DNA from: Massilia sp. UMI-21
Lineage (GTDB): Bacteria; Pseudomonadota; Gammaproteobacteria; Burkholderiales; Burkholderiaceae_D
Length of the DNA stretch: 64,000 nucleotides
Assembly (NCBI GenBank): GCA_015277795.1
Contig: CP063848.1
Coordinates: 1,364,001 to 1,428,000, forward strand
Direction of reading: 5' to 3'
Part shown: positions 37,092 to 47,888 of the stretch, piece after piece
How the letters are laid out: every line of letters starts with the position of its first letter
Position numbering within the stretch: position 1 is the stretch's first letter
The notes under the pieces: generated by a model
The model's input: the letters and a program-made list of their open reading frames with translations, nothing else
Told to the model about the DNA's origin: nothing
The model's database searches: none
Program-made: the position numbers and the translations under genes

Positions 37092-38009
37092 TCAGGCGCC
37101 GCCGGCGGTCTTCTCTTCCGGGAACAGGATGTTCAGGAAGGCGCGCACCACCGGCGCATCGCCTTCCACCGGGTAGCTGATATAGAGATTCGCCGAGGGC
37201 GGATTGGTCCGGATCGGCAGGAAGCGCACGCCCGGCCAGCCGATCCGGCTGGTGGTCTGGGGCAGCAGCGCCACGCCCAGGCCCGCGCCCACCATCGCCA
37301 GCAGGGTCTGGGGTTCGGCCGCTTCCTGGAAAATGGTCGGCTGGAAGCCGGCGTTGACGCAGCACTGGATCAGGTAGCGCGGCTCGGCCGACTGGTCCAG
37401 GTGCAGGGTGAGCATCGGCTCGTGGGCGATGTCGATCAGTTCGATGGCATCGTGCTGCGCCAGCGGATGCCTGGCGTTGATCGCCACGCACACGTTCTCC
37501 TGGAAGCACAGGTCCTGGCGCAGGTTGGCCTGCTTCAGCACATCGGGTTCGATGCGCGGCTCGCGCCAGAAGCCGACGTCGATCTGCCTGGCGCGCAGCG
37601 CTTCCCACTGGTCGTTCGGCCCCAGTTCGTGGATGGTCCAGGTCACGCGCGGATACTGGCTCTGGAACTGCTCCAGCAGGGCCGGGATCGGCCCCCACAT
37701 GGCCGAGCCGACGATGCCCACGCGCAGGCGGCCGACTTCGCCGCGGTCGATCTGGCGAATGGTGTCGATCGTCATGCGCATCTTGGCCAGCAGTTCGGCC
37801 GCCTCGAGCATCAGCGCCTTGCCGGCCACGGTCAGCTCGAAGCTGCGCGTGGTGCGCGTGAACAGGCGCACCCCGAGTTCGGCTTCGAGCTTCATGATCT
37901 GCTGGCTCAGCGGCGGCTGCGAGATGTGCAGGCGCTCGGCCGCGCGCGAGAAGCTTTTCTCTTCGGCTACCGCCAGGAAGTAGCGCAGCTGTTTCAGGTC
38001 GATCGACAT
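37092..38009 (-). CDS. LysR-type transcriptional regulator
   Basis: DNA-binding regulator of 305 residues. The N-terminal winged HTH (LRYFLAVAEEKSFSRAAERLHISQPPLSQQIMKLEAELG, read in parts) is canonical, followed by an effector-binding domain of the LysR type from about residue 90 (GRLRVGIVGSAMWG; LLAMVGAGLGVALLPQ). It starts 10 bases after psuG on the same strand, so it is probably transcribed with psuK and psuG. LysR regulators usually act on a divergent gene; its place at the end of an operon suggests another target, possibly the purine or nucleoside genes. The effector is unknown. Confidence 0.9.
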   Translation of the reverse strand: MSIDLKQLRYFLAVAEEKSFSRAAERLHISQPPLSQQIMKLEAELGVRLFTRTTRSFELTVAGKALMLEAAELLAKMRMTIDTIRQIDRGEVGRLRVGIVGSAMWGPIPALLEQFQSQYPRVTWTIHELGPNDQWEALRARQIDVGFWREPRIEPDVLKQANLRQDLCFQENVCVAINARHPLAQHDAIELIDIAHEPMLTLHLDQSAEPRYLIQCCVNAGFQPTIFQEAAEPQTLLAMVGAGLGVALLPQTTSRIGWPGVRFLPIRTNPPSANLYISYPVEGDAPVVRAFLNILFPEEKTAGGA

Positions 38010-38019
38010 GGGGTGCCGG

Positions 38020-38940
<921 letters not shown>

Positions 38941-38943
38941 GTG

Positions 38944-40068
38944 TTAGTCCAGTACGGTTTCGTTGAGCGGGTCCAGGTGGCCGGCTGCGAGGGTGGCGCA
39001 GACGGTCTGCGCGCAGGCGATGGTGGTGGCGGAGAGCCGCAGCCCGCGGCGGCAGGCGAGGCCGAGGTCGGCGTCCTCGCCGGCGCCGTGCAGCGACCAG
39101 CAGACGGCGGCCGCAAAGGCGTCGCCCGCGCCGGTGACGTCGACGATCTCGACCGGCGGCGCGTCCAGGCGCACCAGGCCCGAGGAAGCGGTGTACATGA
39201 CGCCCTGCGCCCCGCGCGTGACGACCAGGTCCTGCACACCCTGCCGCTGCAGTTCGAGACAGGCGGCGCCGATGGCGGCCTCGCTGTCGAGCGTGCGCCC
39301 GACGCGCGCGGCCAGCTCGCCTTCGTTCAGGATCAGCAGGCGCAGGCCGCGCAACTGCTGCGGCAGGCGCGCCATCTTCGGCACCGAGACCGCCACCAGC
39401 ACCAGCGGGACGCCGTCGCGCGCCGCATCGTCGAGCAGGGCGGCGATCGTATCGTGGGGCAGGTTCAGGTCGGCCACCACCAGGGCGGCGCCGGCGCGCT
39501 GATGCTCCCGGGTGGCGAGGAAGTCCGGCGTGAGCCTGTCGTTGAGGGCCATGTCGGCCAGCGCCACCACCATCTCGCCGTGCTGGTCCAGCACCGCGGT
39601 GTAGGTGCCGCTGCTCATGCCATCCAGGCGCAGCGCGCCGCGCGTGTCGATGCCGGCCTGTTCGGCATGGGCGAGCAGGGCGCGGCCGGAGGCGTCGTTG
39701 CCGACCGCCGTGATCAGGGCCGTGGGCGTCCCCAGGCGGGCCAGGTTCTCGGCGATGTTGCGGGCCACGCCGCCGAAGGATTCGTCCTGCGAGGCCGGGT
39801 TGGAGCTGCCGAGCACCAGCTGGCCGATGCTGCGCAGCTTGCGGTCCAGGTTCGAGGCGCCGATGCACAGCACCGGGCGCCGGTCGGGCAGCACGTAGGC
39901 CCGTCCCAGGATGCGGCGTTCGCGCACCAGGGTGGCGATGTAATTGGCCACGGCCGAGCGCGACAGCCCCAGTTGGGTGGCAAGGTCCTGCTGCGAAATG
40001 AAGGGATTCGCGCGGATCAGCTCATACAACTGTTCTTTTTTGGGCAGCTCGGTCACGGGGCATCGCAT
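38944..40068 (-). CDS. psuK: Pseudouridine kinase with N-terminal HTH
   Basis: PfkB-family kinase phosphorylating pseudouridine, with an extra winged HTH at the N-terminus (374 residues in total). The HTH (about 10-60) reads LYELIRANPFISQQDLATQLGLSRSAVANYI. The kinase domain has CIGASNLDRKL, GGVARNIAENLARLG and the catalytic signature VDVTGAGDAFAAAV. E. coli PsuK lacks the HTH; HTH-PfkB fusions occur elsewhere. The start is placed after the promoter: a longer frame from 40119 would begin within the -35 element, so it cannot be translated from that transcript. The HTH may autoregulate the operon through the two sites in its promoter. Confidence 0.92.
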   Translation of the reverse strand: MRCPVTELPKKEQLYELIRANPFISQQDLATQLGLSRSAVANYIATLVRERRILGRAYVLPDRRPVLCIGASNLDRKLRSIGQLVLGSSNPASQDESFGGVARNIAENLARLGTPTALITAVGNDASGRALLAHAEQAGIDTRGALRLDGMSSGTYTAVLDQHGEMVVALADMALNDRLTPDFLATREHQRAGAALVVADLNLPHDTIAALLDDAARDGVPLVLVAVSVPKMARLPQQLRGLRLLILNEGELAARVGRTLDSEAAIGAACLELQRQGVQDLVVTRGAQGVMYTASSGLVRLDAPPVEIVDVTGAGDAFAAAVCWSLHGAGEDADLGLACRRGLRLSATTIACAQTVCATLAAGHLDPLNETVLD

Positions 40069-40076
40069 CGGGTTAA

Positions 40077-40119
40077 ACAAATGTTCATCGATACTAGACA
40101 AATGTTTTGCCGGTGTCAA
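40077..40119 (-). promoter_or_regulatory. psuK promoter with paired candidate operators
   Basis: On the minus strand a near-perfect sigma-70 promoter: TTGACA (40119-40114), 17 bases, TAGTAT (40096-40091). Two copies of AACATTTGT (plus-strand ACAAATGTT at 40077-40085 and 40098-40106) are 21 bases apart, on one helix face, one inside the spacer and one just past the -10. Each has a palindromic ACA-NN-TGT core. Confidence 0.7.
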
Positions 40120-40361
40120 AGCTTATCTGCGCTGTCGCCAGCGCTGCTTGACGATCCATCCTCAGATTTATTTTATAAACCAATAAATCGACAAGAAAAA
40201 TGGTATTTGCCATACATATCGGGCCTCATGCATAGTTATAATATTCCGGCTGATATGTCCTCACTGCTCATTGCTCATTGCTCAATGTGGGTAGCAGTTG
40301 ATGGAACAACTGCAGTATCGGCCCCTCCTCACGTCTCCCGTTTCCGCACACAAGGACCACC
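40120..40361 (+). other. Upstream region of the nucleoside salvage operon
   Basis: About 240 bases, AT-rich in the middle. TATAAT occurs at 40237-40242, though no good -35 lies at the usual distance. The heptamer TGCTCAT is repeated three times in tandem (third copy ends in A) at 40265-40285. It should hold the punA promoter. Confidence 0.5.
40265..40285. repeat. Tandem heptamer TGCTCAT x3
   Basis: Three head-to-tail copies of TGCTCAT (the last reads TGCTCAA), about 80 bases upstream of the punA ATG. Could be a regulator site or simple slippage. Confidence 0.6.
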
Positions 40362-41204
40362 ATGTTCAGCAATACCCCATTCGAAGCAGCAGAAGTCATC
40401 CAGGCCCGCAAACCCGGTTTCCAGCCGCGCGCCGCACTGATCCTGGGCTCGGGCCTGGGTGTGCTGGCCGAGCAGATGACGGATGCGGTCTCGATCAGCT
40501 ATGCCGACCTGCCGGGCTTCCCGATCAGCACCGTGCACGGCCACGCGGGCGAACTGGTGCTGGGTACCCTGGCCGGCGTGCCGGTGGTGTGCATGAAGGG
40601 CCGCGGCCACTTCTACGAAGGCTACGGCGCGGCCGTGATGACGTCCGCGGTGCGCACCTTCAAGCTGATCGGCTGCGAGATGCTGCTGGTGACCAATGCC
40701 GCCGGCTCGCTGCGTCCCGAAGTGGATGCGGGCAGCGTCGTGGTCCTGACCGATCACATCAACCTGCTGCCGGGCAGCCCGATGGCCGGCCCGAACGACG
40801 AGCGTTTCGGCCCGCGCTTCTTCAGCATGGCCAACGCCTACGACGCCGACCTGCGCGCCCTGATCAAGGAAACCGCGGCAGGCAAGGGCATCACCCTGAA
40901 CGAAGGCGTGTACCTGGCCTGCCCGGGCCCGAACTTCGAGACCGCCGCCGAGATCCGCGCCTTCAAGACGATGGGCGCCGACGTGGTCGGCATGTCGGTG
41001 GTGCCGGAAGTGATCTCGGCGCGCCACTGCGGCCTGAAGGTGGCCGGCATCTCGGCGATTACCAACCTGGCCGAGGGATTGACCCCATTCCCGCTGTCGC
41101 ACGAACAGACCCTGAAGTACGCCGCGATCGCGGCCAAGGACCTGGTCACCCTGATCCATTCCTTCATCGAGCGCCTGGGTGCAAGCCCACGCGGCGAAGC
41201 CTAA
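40362..41204 (+). CDS. punA: Purine-nucleoside phosphorylase (trimeric type)
   Basis: Phosphorolyses inosine, guanosine and related nucleosides to base and ribose-1-phosphate. The 280-residue protein belongs to the PNP-I/MTAP family, of XapA-like size. It shows ALILGSGLGVLAE (phosphate-binding Ser), VHGHAGELVLG, MKGRGHFYEGYG, LLVTNAAGSLRP, PGPNFETAAEIRAF and the base-binding SAITNLAEG, with the Asn that favours 6-oxopurines. It leads the operon punA-deoB-deoC-ALDH-deoA-cdd. The E. coli homologue, XapA, also takes xanthosine, so that activity is possible. Confidence 0.93.
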   Translation: MFSNTPFEAAEVIQARKPGFQPRAALILGSGLGVLAEQMTDAVSISYADLPGFPISTVHGHAGELVLGTLAGVPVVCMKGRGHFYEGYGAAVMTSAVRTFKLIGCEMLLVTNAAGSLRPEVDAGSVVVLTDHINLLPGSPMAGPNDERFGPRFFSMANAYDADLRALIKETAAGKGITLNEGVYLACPGPNFETAAEIRAFKTMGADVVGMSVVPEVISARHCGLKVAGISAITNLAEGLTPFPLSHEQTLKYAAIAAKDLVTLIHSFIERLGASPRGEA

Positions 41205-41226
41205 CTTTTTGGAGAGCGAGCGATCC

Positions 41227-42420
41227 ATGTCACGCGCATTCATCCTCCTGCTTGACTCGTTCGGCCTGGGCGCCTTGCCCGATGCCGACAAGTACGGCGA
41301 TCTAGGTGCCAACACCTTCGGCCACATTGCAGAATGGGCCGCGAAAGAAGGCAAGCCGATGGCGCTGCCGAATCTCGAACGACTCGGCCTGGCCGCCGCC
41401 GCGCACAAGGCCAGCGGCGAATGGGCCGCGGGCTTCGGCCTGCGCGAGGGTTTCAGCGGCGCCTGGGGCGCCGCCCGCGAGCAGTCGACCGGCAAGGACA
41501 CGCAGAGCGGTCACTGGGAGATCGCCGGCGTGCCGGTGCTGTTCGACTGGGGCTACTTCCCGAAGACCGTGCCGTCCTTCCCGCAAGAGTTGACCGACAA
41601 GCTGCAGGCCTTGACCGGCGTGCCGGGCTGGCTCGGCAACTGCCACGCTTCGGGCACCACCATCATCAACGAGCTGGGCGACGAGCACGTGGCGACCGGC
41701 AAACCGATCCTGTACACCTCGGCCGACTCGGTGCTGCAGATCGCCGCGCACGAAGAGCACTTCGGCCTCGAGCGCCTGTACGAAGTCTGCGAAGCCGCGT
41801 ATGAACTGGTCAAGCCCTACAACATCGGCCGCGTGATCGCGCGTCCGTTCACGGGCGCGAACGGCGACTACAAGCGCACCAGCAACCGCCACGACTACGC
41901 CGTGCCGCCCACCGCGCCGACCCTGCTCGACCACGTCAAGGACGCGGGCGGCGAAGTGATCGCGCTGGGCAAGATCAGCGACATCTTCGCGGCCCAGGGC
42001 GTGACCCAGCTGATCAAGGGCGCCGACAACATGGCCCTGTTCGACCGCCTGCTCGAAGTGGCCGACAGCGCGCCCGCGAAGTCGCTCACGTTCGTCAACT
42101 TCGTCGACTTCGACATGCACTTCGGCCACCGCCGCGACGTCGCCGGCTATGCGAATGCGCTGCACGAACTCGATGCGCGCCTGCCCGAATTCGTGGCCAA
42201 GCTGCAGGATGGCGACCTGGTCGTCATCACCGCCGACCATGGCTGCGACCCGACCGCGCCGGGCTCGGACCACACCCGCGAGCACATCCCGATGATCTTC
42301 TTCGGTCCGAACGTCGCCCCGCAGGAACTGCCGACCGCAAATACCTTCTCCGACATCGGCGCAACGCTCGCCAAGCACCTTGGCGTCAAACCACTTTCGA
42401 ACGGAACCGCACTGCTATGA
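41227..42420 (+). CDS. deoB: Phosphopentomutase
   Basis: Interconverts (deoxy)ribose-1-phosphate and -5-phosphate, linking the phosphorylases to DeoC or the pentose phosphate pathway. The 397-residue protein is of the alkaline phosphatase superfamily, with metal-binding blocks LLLDSFGLGALPDADKYGD at the start and VVITADHGCDPTAPGSDHTREH near the end. The central cap domain follows GANTFGHIAE. It starts 22 bases after punA; the stop overlaps the deoC start by 4 bases. Full-length compared with E. coli (407). Confidence 0.95.
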   Translation: MSRAFILLLDSFGLGALPDADKYGDLGANTFGHIAEWAAKEGKPMALPNLERLGLAAAAHKASGEWAAGFGLREGFSGAWGAAREQSTGKDTQSGHWEIAGVPVLFDWGYFPKTVPSFPQELTDKLQALTGVPGWLGNCHASGTTIINELGDEHVATGKPILYTSADSVLQIAAHEEHFGLERLYEVCEAAYELVKPYNIGRVIARPFTGANGDYKRTSNRHDYAVPPTAPTLLDHVKDAGGEVIALGKISDIFAAQGVTQLIKGADNMALFDRLLEVADSAPAKSLTFVNFVDFDMHFGHRRDVAGYANALHELDARLPEFVAKLQDGDLVVITADHGCDPTAPGSDHTREHIPMIFFGPNVAPQELPTANTFSDIGATLAKHLGVKPLSNGTALL

Positions 42421-43373
42421 CCCAGCCCCTGGATTTCAAACGTAACACCGCCGTCGGCCTCGACCTCGGCCTGGTCAAGCACGTCAAGGTGAACCGCAAC
42501 GCGGCCGACCGCCGCGCCGCCAGCCTGGCGAACCGCCGCACCGTCAAGAAGGAATACCAGGCCGCCTGGCTGGTCCGCGCGGTCGAGTGCATGGACCTGA
42601 CCACCCTGGGCGGCGACGACACCCCGGGCCGCGTCGAGCGCCTGTGCATGAAGGCGATGCGCCCGCTGCGCGCCGACCTGATGCAGGCCCTCGGCCTGGA
42701 ATCGCTCACCACCGGCGCGGTCTGCGTGTACCACGAGATGATCGCGCCGGCCGTGAACATCCTGCAGGGCCGCCTGCCGATCGCCGCGGTGTCGACCGCG
42801 TTCCCGGCCGGCCTGTCGAGCCTGGAAACCAAGCTGCGCGAGATCGAACTGAGCGTCGCCGCCGGCGCCACCGAAATCGACATCGTGATCACCCGCCAGC
42901 ACGTATTGACTGGCAACTGGCAAGCCCTGTACGACGAGATGCTGGCTTACCGCCAGGCTTGCGGCGAGGCGCACGTGAAGGCGATCCTGGCCACCGGCGA
43001 CATCGTCACCCTGGACAACGTGGCCAAGGCCTCGATGGTCTGCATGATGGCCGGCGCCGATTTCATCAAGACCTCGACCGGCAAGGAAGGCGTCAACGCC
43101 ACCATTCCGGTGTCGCTGGTGATGACCCGCGCGATCCGCGACTACTACGAGCAGACCGGCTTCCAGGTCGGCTACAAGCCGGCCGGCGGCGTGTCCACCG
43201 CCAAGGCGGCGCTGCAGTACCTGACCGTGATGAAGGAAGAACTCGGCAACGACTGGCTGCAGCCGCACCTGTTCCGCATCGGCGCGTCGAGCCTGATGAC
43301 CGACATCGAACGCCAGCTCGAACACTACGTGACCGGCAACTACTCGGCCGCCCATCGCCACGCGCAACCATAA
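42417..43373 (+). CDS. deoC: Deoxyribose-phosphate aldolase, eukaryotic-like long type
   Basis: Cleaves deoxyribose-5-phosphate to glyceraldehyde-3-phosphate and acetaldehyde. The Schiff-base Lys lies in ADFIKTSTGKEGVN, the second Lys in VGYKPAGGVSTAK, and the proton-relay Asp region in ATEIDIVI. At 318 residues it is about 60 longer than E. coli DeoC, and the whole C-terminal third (RIGASSLMTDIERQLEHYVTG) resembles animal DERA, which also has 318 residues. The N-terminal extension (LGLVKHVKVNRNAADRRAA) belongs to this type. The ATG overlaps the deoB stop. The acetaldehyde may be taken up by the next gene product. Confidence 0.94.
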   Translation: MTQPLDFKRNTAVGLDLGLVKHVKVNRNAADRRAASLANRRTVKKEYQAAWLVRAVECMDLTTLGGDDTPGRVERLCMKAMRPLRADLMQALGLESLTTGAVCVYHEMIAPAVNILQGRLPIAAVSTAFPAGLSSLETKLREIELSVAAGATEIDIVITRQHVLTGNWQALYDEMLAYRQACGEAHVKAILATGDIVTLDNVAKASMVCMMAGADFIKTSTGKEGVNATIPVSLVMTRAIRDYYEQTGFQVGYKPAGGVSTAKAALQYLTVMKEELGNDWLQPHLFRIGASSLMTDIERQLEHYVTGNYSAAHRHAQP

Positions 43374-43391
43374 AACAGCAACGGACTCGTC

Positions 43392-45782
43392 ATGCCAACT
43401 ATTAAAGAGATTTTTCAGACTATGGATTACGGCCCCGCACCAGAAAGCACCAAGGAAGCGCACGCGTGGCTGGACCAGCATGGACGCCGTTTCGGCCTGT
43501 TCATCGACGGCGCGTGGACCGAAGCCGCGTCGACTTTTGCGACCAGCAACCCGGCCGACGCCAGCGAGCTGGCCCAGGTGACCCAGGCGACCAGCGACGA
43601 CGTGGAACGCGCCGTGCAGGCCGCGCGCCGCGCCCAGCCGGGCTGGGTGGCCCTGGGTGGCCATGGCCGCGCGCGCGTCATGTACGCGCTGGCGCGCCTG
43701 CTGCAGAAGCATGCGCGCCTGTTCGCGGTGCTCGAGACCCTGGACAACGGCAAGACCATCCGCGAAACCCGCGATGCCGACCTGCCGTTGGCAAGCCGCC
43801 ACTTCTACCACCACGCCGGCTGGGCCCAGCTGCAATCGGAAGAATTCGCTGACTACCGCGCCGTCGGCGTGGTCGGCCAGATCGTACCGTGGAACTTCCC
43901 GCTCCTGATGCTGGCATGGAAGATCGCCCCGGCCTTGGCTGCCGGTAACACCGTCGTGTTCAAGCCGGCCGAGTTCACGCCGCTCACCGCGCTGCTGTTC
44001 GCCGAGATCTGCCAGCAGGCCGGCGTGCCGGCCGGCGTGGTCAACATCGTCACCGGCGACGGCGCCGTGGGCGAAGCCATCGTGAATCACCCGGGCATCG
44101 ACAAGCTGGCCTTTACCGGCTCGACCGAAGTCGGCCGCATCATCAGGAAGGCCACCGCCGGCACCGGCAAGAAGCTGTCGCTGGAACTGGGCGGCAAGTC
44201 GCCCTTCATCGTGTTCGACGACGCCGACCTTGACGCGGCCGTCGAAGGCCTGGTCGATTCGATCTGGTTCAACCAGGGCCAGGTGTGCTGCGCCGGCTCG
44301 CGCCTGCTGGTGCAGGAATCGGTGTACGAGCGCTTCATCGCCAAGGTGAAAGCGCGCATGCAGAACCTGCGCGTCGGCTCGCCGCTCGACAAATCGAACG
44401 ACATCGGCGCGCTGGTCGATCCGATCCAGCAGCAGCGCATCCACGCGCTGGTGGAGTCGGCACGCAGCGAAGGCTGCGACGTGTGGCAACCAAGCTGCGA
44501 AGCCCCGGTCGCGGGCTCGTGGTACCTGCCGACCCTGATCACGGGCGCGTCGACCTCGGCCGCCGTGGCGCAGGCCGAGATCTTCGGCCCGGTGCTGGTG
44601 GCGATGAGCTTCCGCACCCCGAGCGAAGCGGTGCAGCTGGCCAACAACACCGTGTACGGCCTGGCCGCCTGCGTGTGGTCGGAATCGATCTCGCTGGCGC
44701 TGGACGTGGCGCCGCAGATCAAGGCCGGCGTGGTGTGGATCAACACCGCCAACCAGTTCGACGCGGCCTGCGGCTTCGGCGGCTACAAGGAATCGGGCTT
44801 CGGCCGCGAAGGCGGCAAGGAGGGCATGTACGAGTACCTGACCCCGTTGTCGGAAGATGCACGCCCGGCCGCGCCGGTCGTTGCTGAAAAAGGCCGTGTG
44901 AAGGCATCGGACGAAGCGAATCTGGCAACCGCGCCGTTCGCCGTCGACCGCACCGCCAAGCTCTACATCGGCGGCAAGCAGACCCGCCCGGACGGCGCCT
45001 ACAGCCGCGCCATCAACGGCGCCAATGCTTCCTTCCTGGCCGACGTGGGCGAAGGCAACCGCAAGGACATCCGCAATGCCGTGGAAGCGGCGCACAAGGC
45101 GTCCGGCTGGTCGAAAGCGACCGCGCACAACCGCGCCCAGGTGCTGTACTACATCGCCGAGAACCTGGCGATCCGCGCCGACGAATTCGCCCAGCGCATC
45201 GCCGCGCAGACCGGTTCGAAAGACGCCGCACGCGAAGTGCAGGCATCGATCGAGCGCCTGTTCTACTGGGCCGCCTGGTGCGACAAGTACGACGGCGCGG
45301 CCCACCAGCCGCCGATGCACGGCATCACCGTGGCCCTGAACGAGCCGGTCGGCGTGATCGGCATCATCTGCCCGAACGAGAACCCGCTGCTGGGCTTCAT
45401 CTCGCTGGTGGCCCCGGCGCTGGCGCTGGGCAACCGCGTGGTGGCGGTGCCGTCGGAAACGGCGCCATTGTCTGCGACAGACCTGTACCAGGTGCTCGAC
45501 ACCTCGGACCTGCCGGGCGGCGCGCTGAACATCGTGACCGGCTCCAGCTCGGAACTGGCGCGCACGCTGGCATCGCACTCGGACGTGGACGCCGTGTGGC
45601 GCCACGACGGCTCGGCGGAGGGTTGCGCGGAGGTCGAGCGCCTGTCAAGCGAGTCGCTCAAGCGCACCTGGGTCGGTGGCGCCAAGGGCCGTGACTGGTT
45701 CGATGCGAAGCAGGCCTGCGGCCGCACCGTGCTGCAGCATGCGAGCCAGGTGAAAAACATCTGGATTCCATACGGCGTCTGA
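43392..45782 (+). CDS. ALDH16-type aldehyde dehydrogenase with a second, partial ALDH domain
   Basis: NAD(P)-dependent aldehyde dehydrogenase of 796 residues. The first domain (about 30-490) is complete: IVPWNFPLLMLAWKIAPALAAG, FTGSTEVGRII, Glu265 in LSLELGGK and catalytic Cys299 in FNQGQVCCAGSR. After a linker, a second ALDH-like domain (from about 520) keeps the NAD-binding half (GVIGIICPNENPLLGF, PGGALNIVTGSSSELA) but has no catalytic Cys segment and ends early. This is the layout of the ALDH16 family. It starts 18 bases after deoC in the salvage operon, so oxidation of acetaldehyde from DeoC is plausible, but the substrate of ALDH16 is not established. Confidence 0.9.
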   Translation: MPTIKEIFQTMDYGPAPESTKEAHAWLDQHGRRFGLFIDGAWTEAASTFATSNPADASELAQVTQATSDDVERAVQAARRAQPGWVALGGHGRARVMYALARLLQKHARLFAVLETLDNGKTIRETRDADLPLASRHFYHHAGWAQLQSEEFADYRAVGVVGQIVPWNFPLLMLAWKIAPALAAGNTVVFKPAEFTPLTALLFAEICQQAGVPAGVVNIVTGDGAVGEAIVNHPGIDKLAFTGSTEVGRIIRKATAGTGKKLSLELGGKSPFIVFDDADLDAAVEGLVDSIWFNQGQVCCAGSRLLVQESVYERFIAKVKARMQNLRVGSPLDKSNDIGALVDPIQQQRIHALVESARSEGCDVWQPSCEAPVAGSWYLPTLITGASTSAAVAQAEIFGPVLVAMSFRTPSEAVQLANNTVYGLAACVWSESISLALDVAPQIKAGVVWINTANQFDAACGFGGYKESGFGREGGKEGMYEYLTPLSEDARPAAPVVAEKGRVKASDEANLATAPFAVDRTAKLYIGGKQTRPDGAYSRAINGANASFLADVGEGNRKDIRNAVEAAHKASGWSKATAHNRAQVLYYIAENLAIRADEFAQRIAAQTGSKDAAREVQASIERLFYWAAWCDKYDGAAHQPPMHGITVALNEPVGVIGIICPNENPLLGFISLVAPALALGNRVVAVPSETAPLSATDLYQVLDTSDLPGGALNIVTGSSSELARTLASHSDVDAVWRHDGSAEGCAEVERLSSESLKRTWVGGAKGRDWFDAKQACGRTVLQHASQVKNIWIPYGV

Positions 45783-45813
45783 TTGAATTGTTGGCGTCTG
45801 AATTGACGCATTT

Positions 45814-45922
45814 GTAGGGTGGGCGGGTTTCCCGCCCGCGCGTTCAACCAGCCCATGAGCAGCCTCGGAGCAGGCCGGGATACGTGATTTGAACGCGCGG
45901 GCGGCGAAGCCGCCCACCCTAC
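45814..45922. repeat. BIME-like double-hairpin repeat, copy 3 (before deoA)
   Basis: 109-base copy: GTAGGGTGGGCGGG...CCCGCCCGCGCGTTCA at the left, TGAACGCGCGGGCGGC, GAAGCCGCCCACCCTAC at the right. The two arms are almost the mirror of copy 1, the centre differs. It fills most of the gap between the ALDH16-type gene and deoA. Confidence 0.85.
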
Positions 45923-45942
45923 GTTATAGAAAGGCTCATCTA

Positions 45943-47268
<1,326 letters not shown>

Positions 47269-47278
47269 GGTCTCGGAC

Positions 47279-47683
47279 ATGACCTACGCAAAACTGATCG
47301 ACGAAGCCCGCGCCGCGCGCGAACTGGCCTACGCCCCGTACTCGCAGTTCCAGGTCGGCGCCGCGCTGGAATGCAAGGACGGCCGCATCTTCCGCGGCTG
47401 TAACGTGGAAAACGCCGCCTACGGCCTGTGCAACTGCGCCGAGCGCACCGCCTTCTTCAGCGCCATCGCCAACGGCTACAAGCCGGGCGACTTCGCGGCG
47501 CTGGCCGTGATCGGCCAGACCGAGGGCCCGATCGCCCCTTGCGGCGCCTGCCGCCAGGTGATCCTGGAACTGGGCGGCAATGCGCTGCCGGTGGTGCTGA
47601 CCAACCTGAAAGGCGACGTGTTCGAAACCACGGCGGCCGAGCAGCTGCCGAATGCGTTCGGCGGGCGCGACCTGAACAAGTAA
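47279..47683 (+). CDS. cdd: Cytidine deaminase
   Basis: Deaminates cytidine and deoxycytidine to uridine and deoxyuridine. The 134-residue protein is the small homotetrameric type. Zinc ligands and catalytic Glu are in FRGCNVENAAYGLCNCAERTAFF and the two Cys of APCGACRQVI. It starts 10 bases after deoA as the last gene of the salvage operon, feeding deoxyuridine to DeoA. A strong terminator follows. Confidence 0.96.
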   Translation: MTYAKLIDEARAARELAYAPYSQFQVGAALECKDGRIFRGCNVENAAYGLCNCAERTAFFSAIANGYKPGDFAALAVIGQTEGPIAPCGACRQVILELGGNALPVVLTNLKGDVFETTAAEQLPNAFGGRDLNK

Positions 47684-47706
47684 TCGTCAAGCTTGCTGTC
47701 GTAGTG

Positions 47707-47741
47707 AAAAGCGCTGACCGTGGCAACACGGCAGCGCTTTT
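47707..47741 (+). terminator. Rho-independent terminator of the salvage operon
   Basis: AAAAGCGCTG-A-CCGTG pairs with CACGG-CAGCGCTTTT around loop GCAA, with one bulged A, then TTTTGTTTT. It lies 24 bases past the cdd stop. Confidence 0.93.
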
Positions 47742-47888
47742 GTTTTGTGCGGGGCCCGCCTCGGATTTTTCCGAAAACGTTGCGCAGAGTGCAATGCTTT
47801 CCGTCAAGCCTGATCCTTCTCAACAGCAAGATTGCGAACTGGACGTGTAATCGCTGGATGACTGTGCCATGCACGAAGGGAGGCCCGG

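Noticed and set aside
40069..40119. Longer N-terminus for PsuK starting MTPAKHL
   Set aside because: The codons overlap a near-consensus -35/-10 pair, so they lie upstream of the expected transcription start.
42147..45605. Very long open frame on the minus strand opposite deoB, deoC and the ALDH gene (over 1100 codons)
   Set aside because: It is the antisense shadow of three well-recognised genes in high-GC DNA; its translation is low-complexity Arg/His/Gly-rich with no protein motif.
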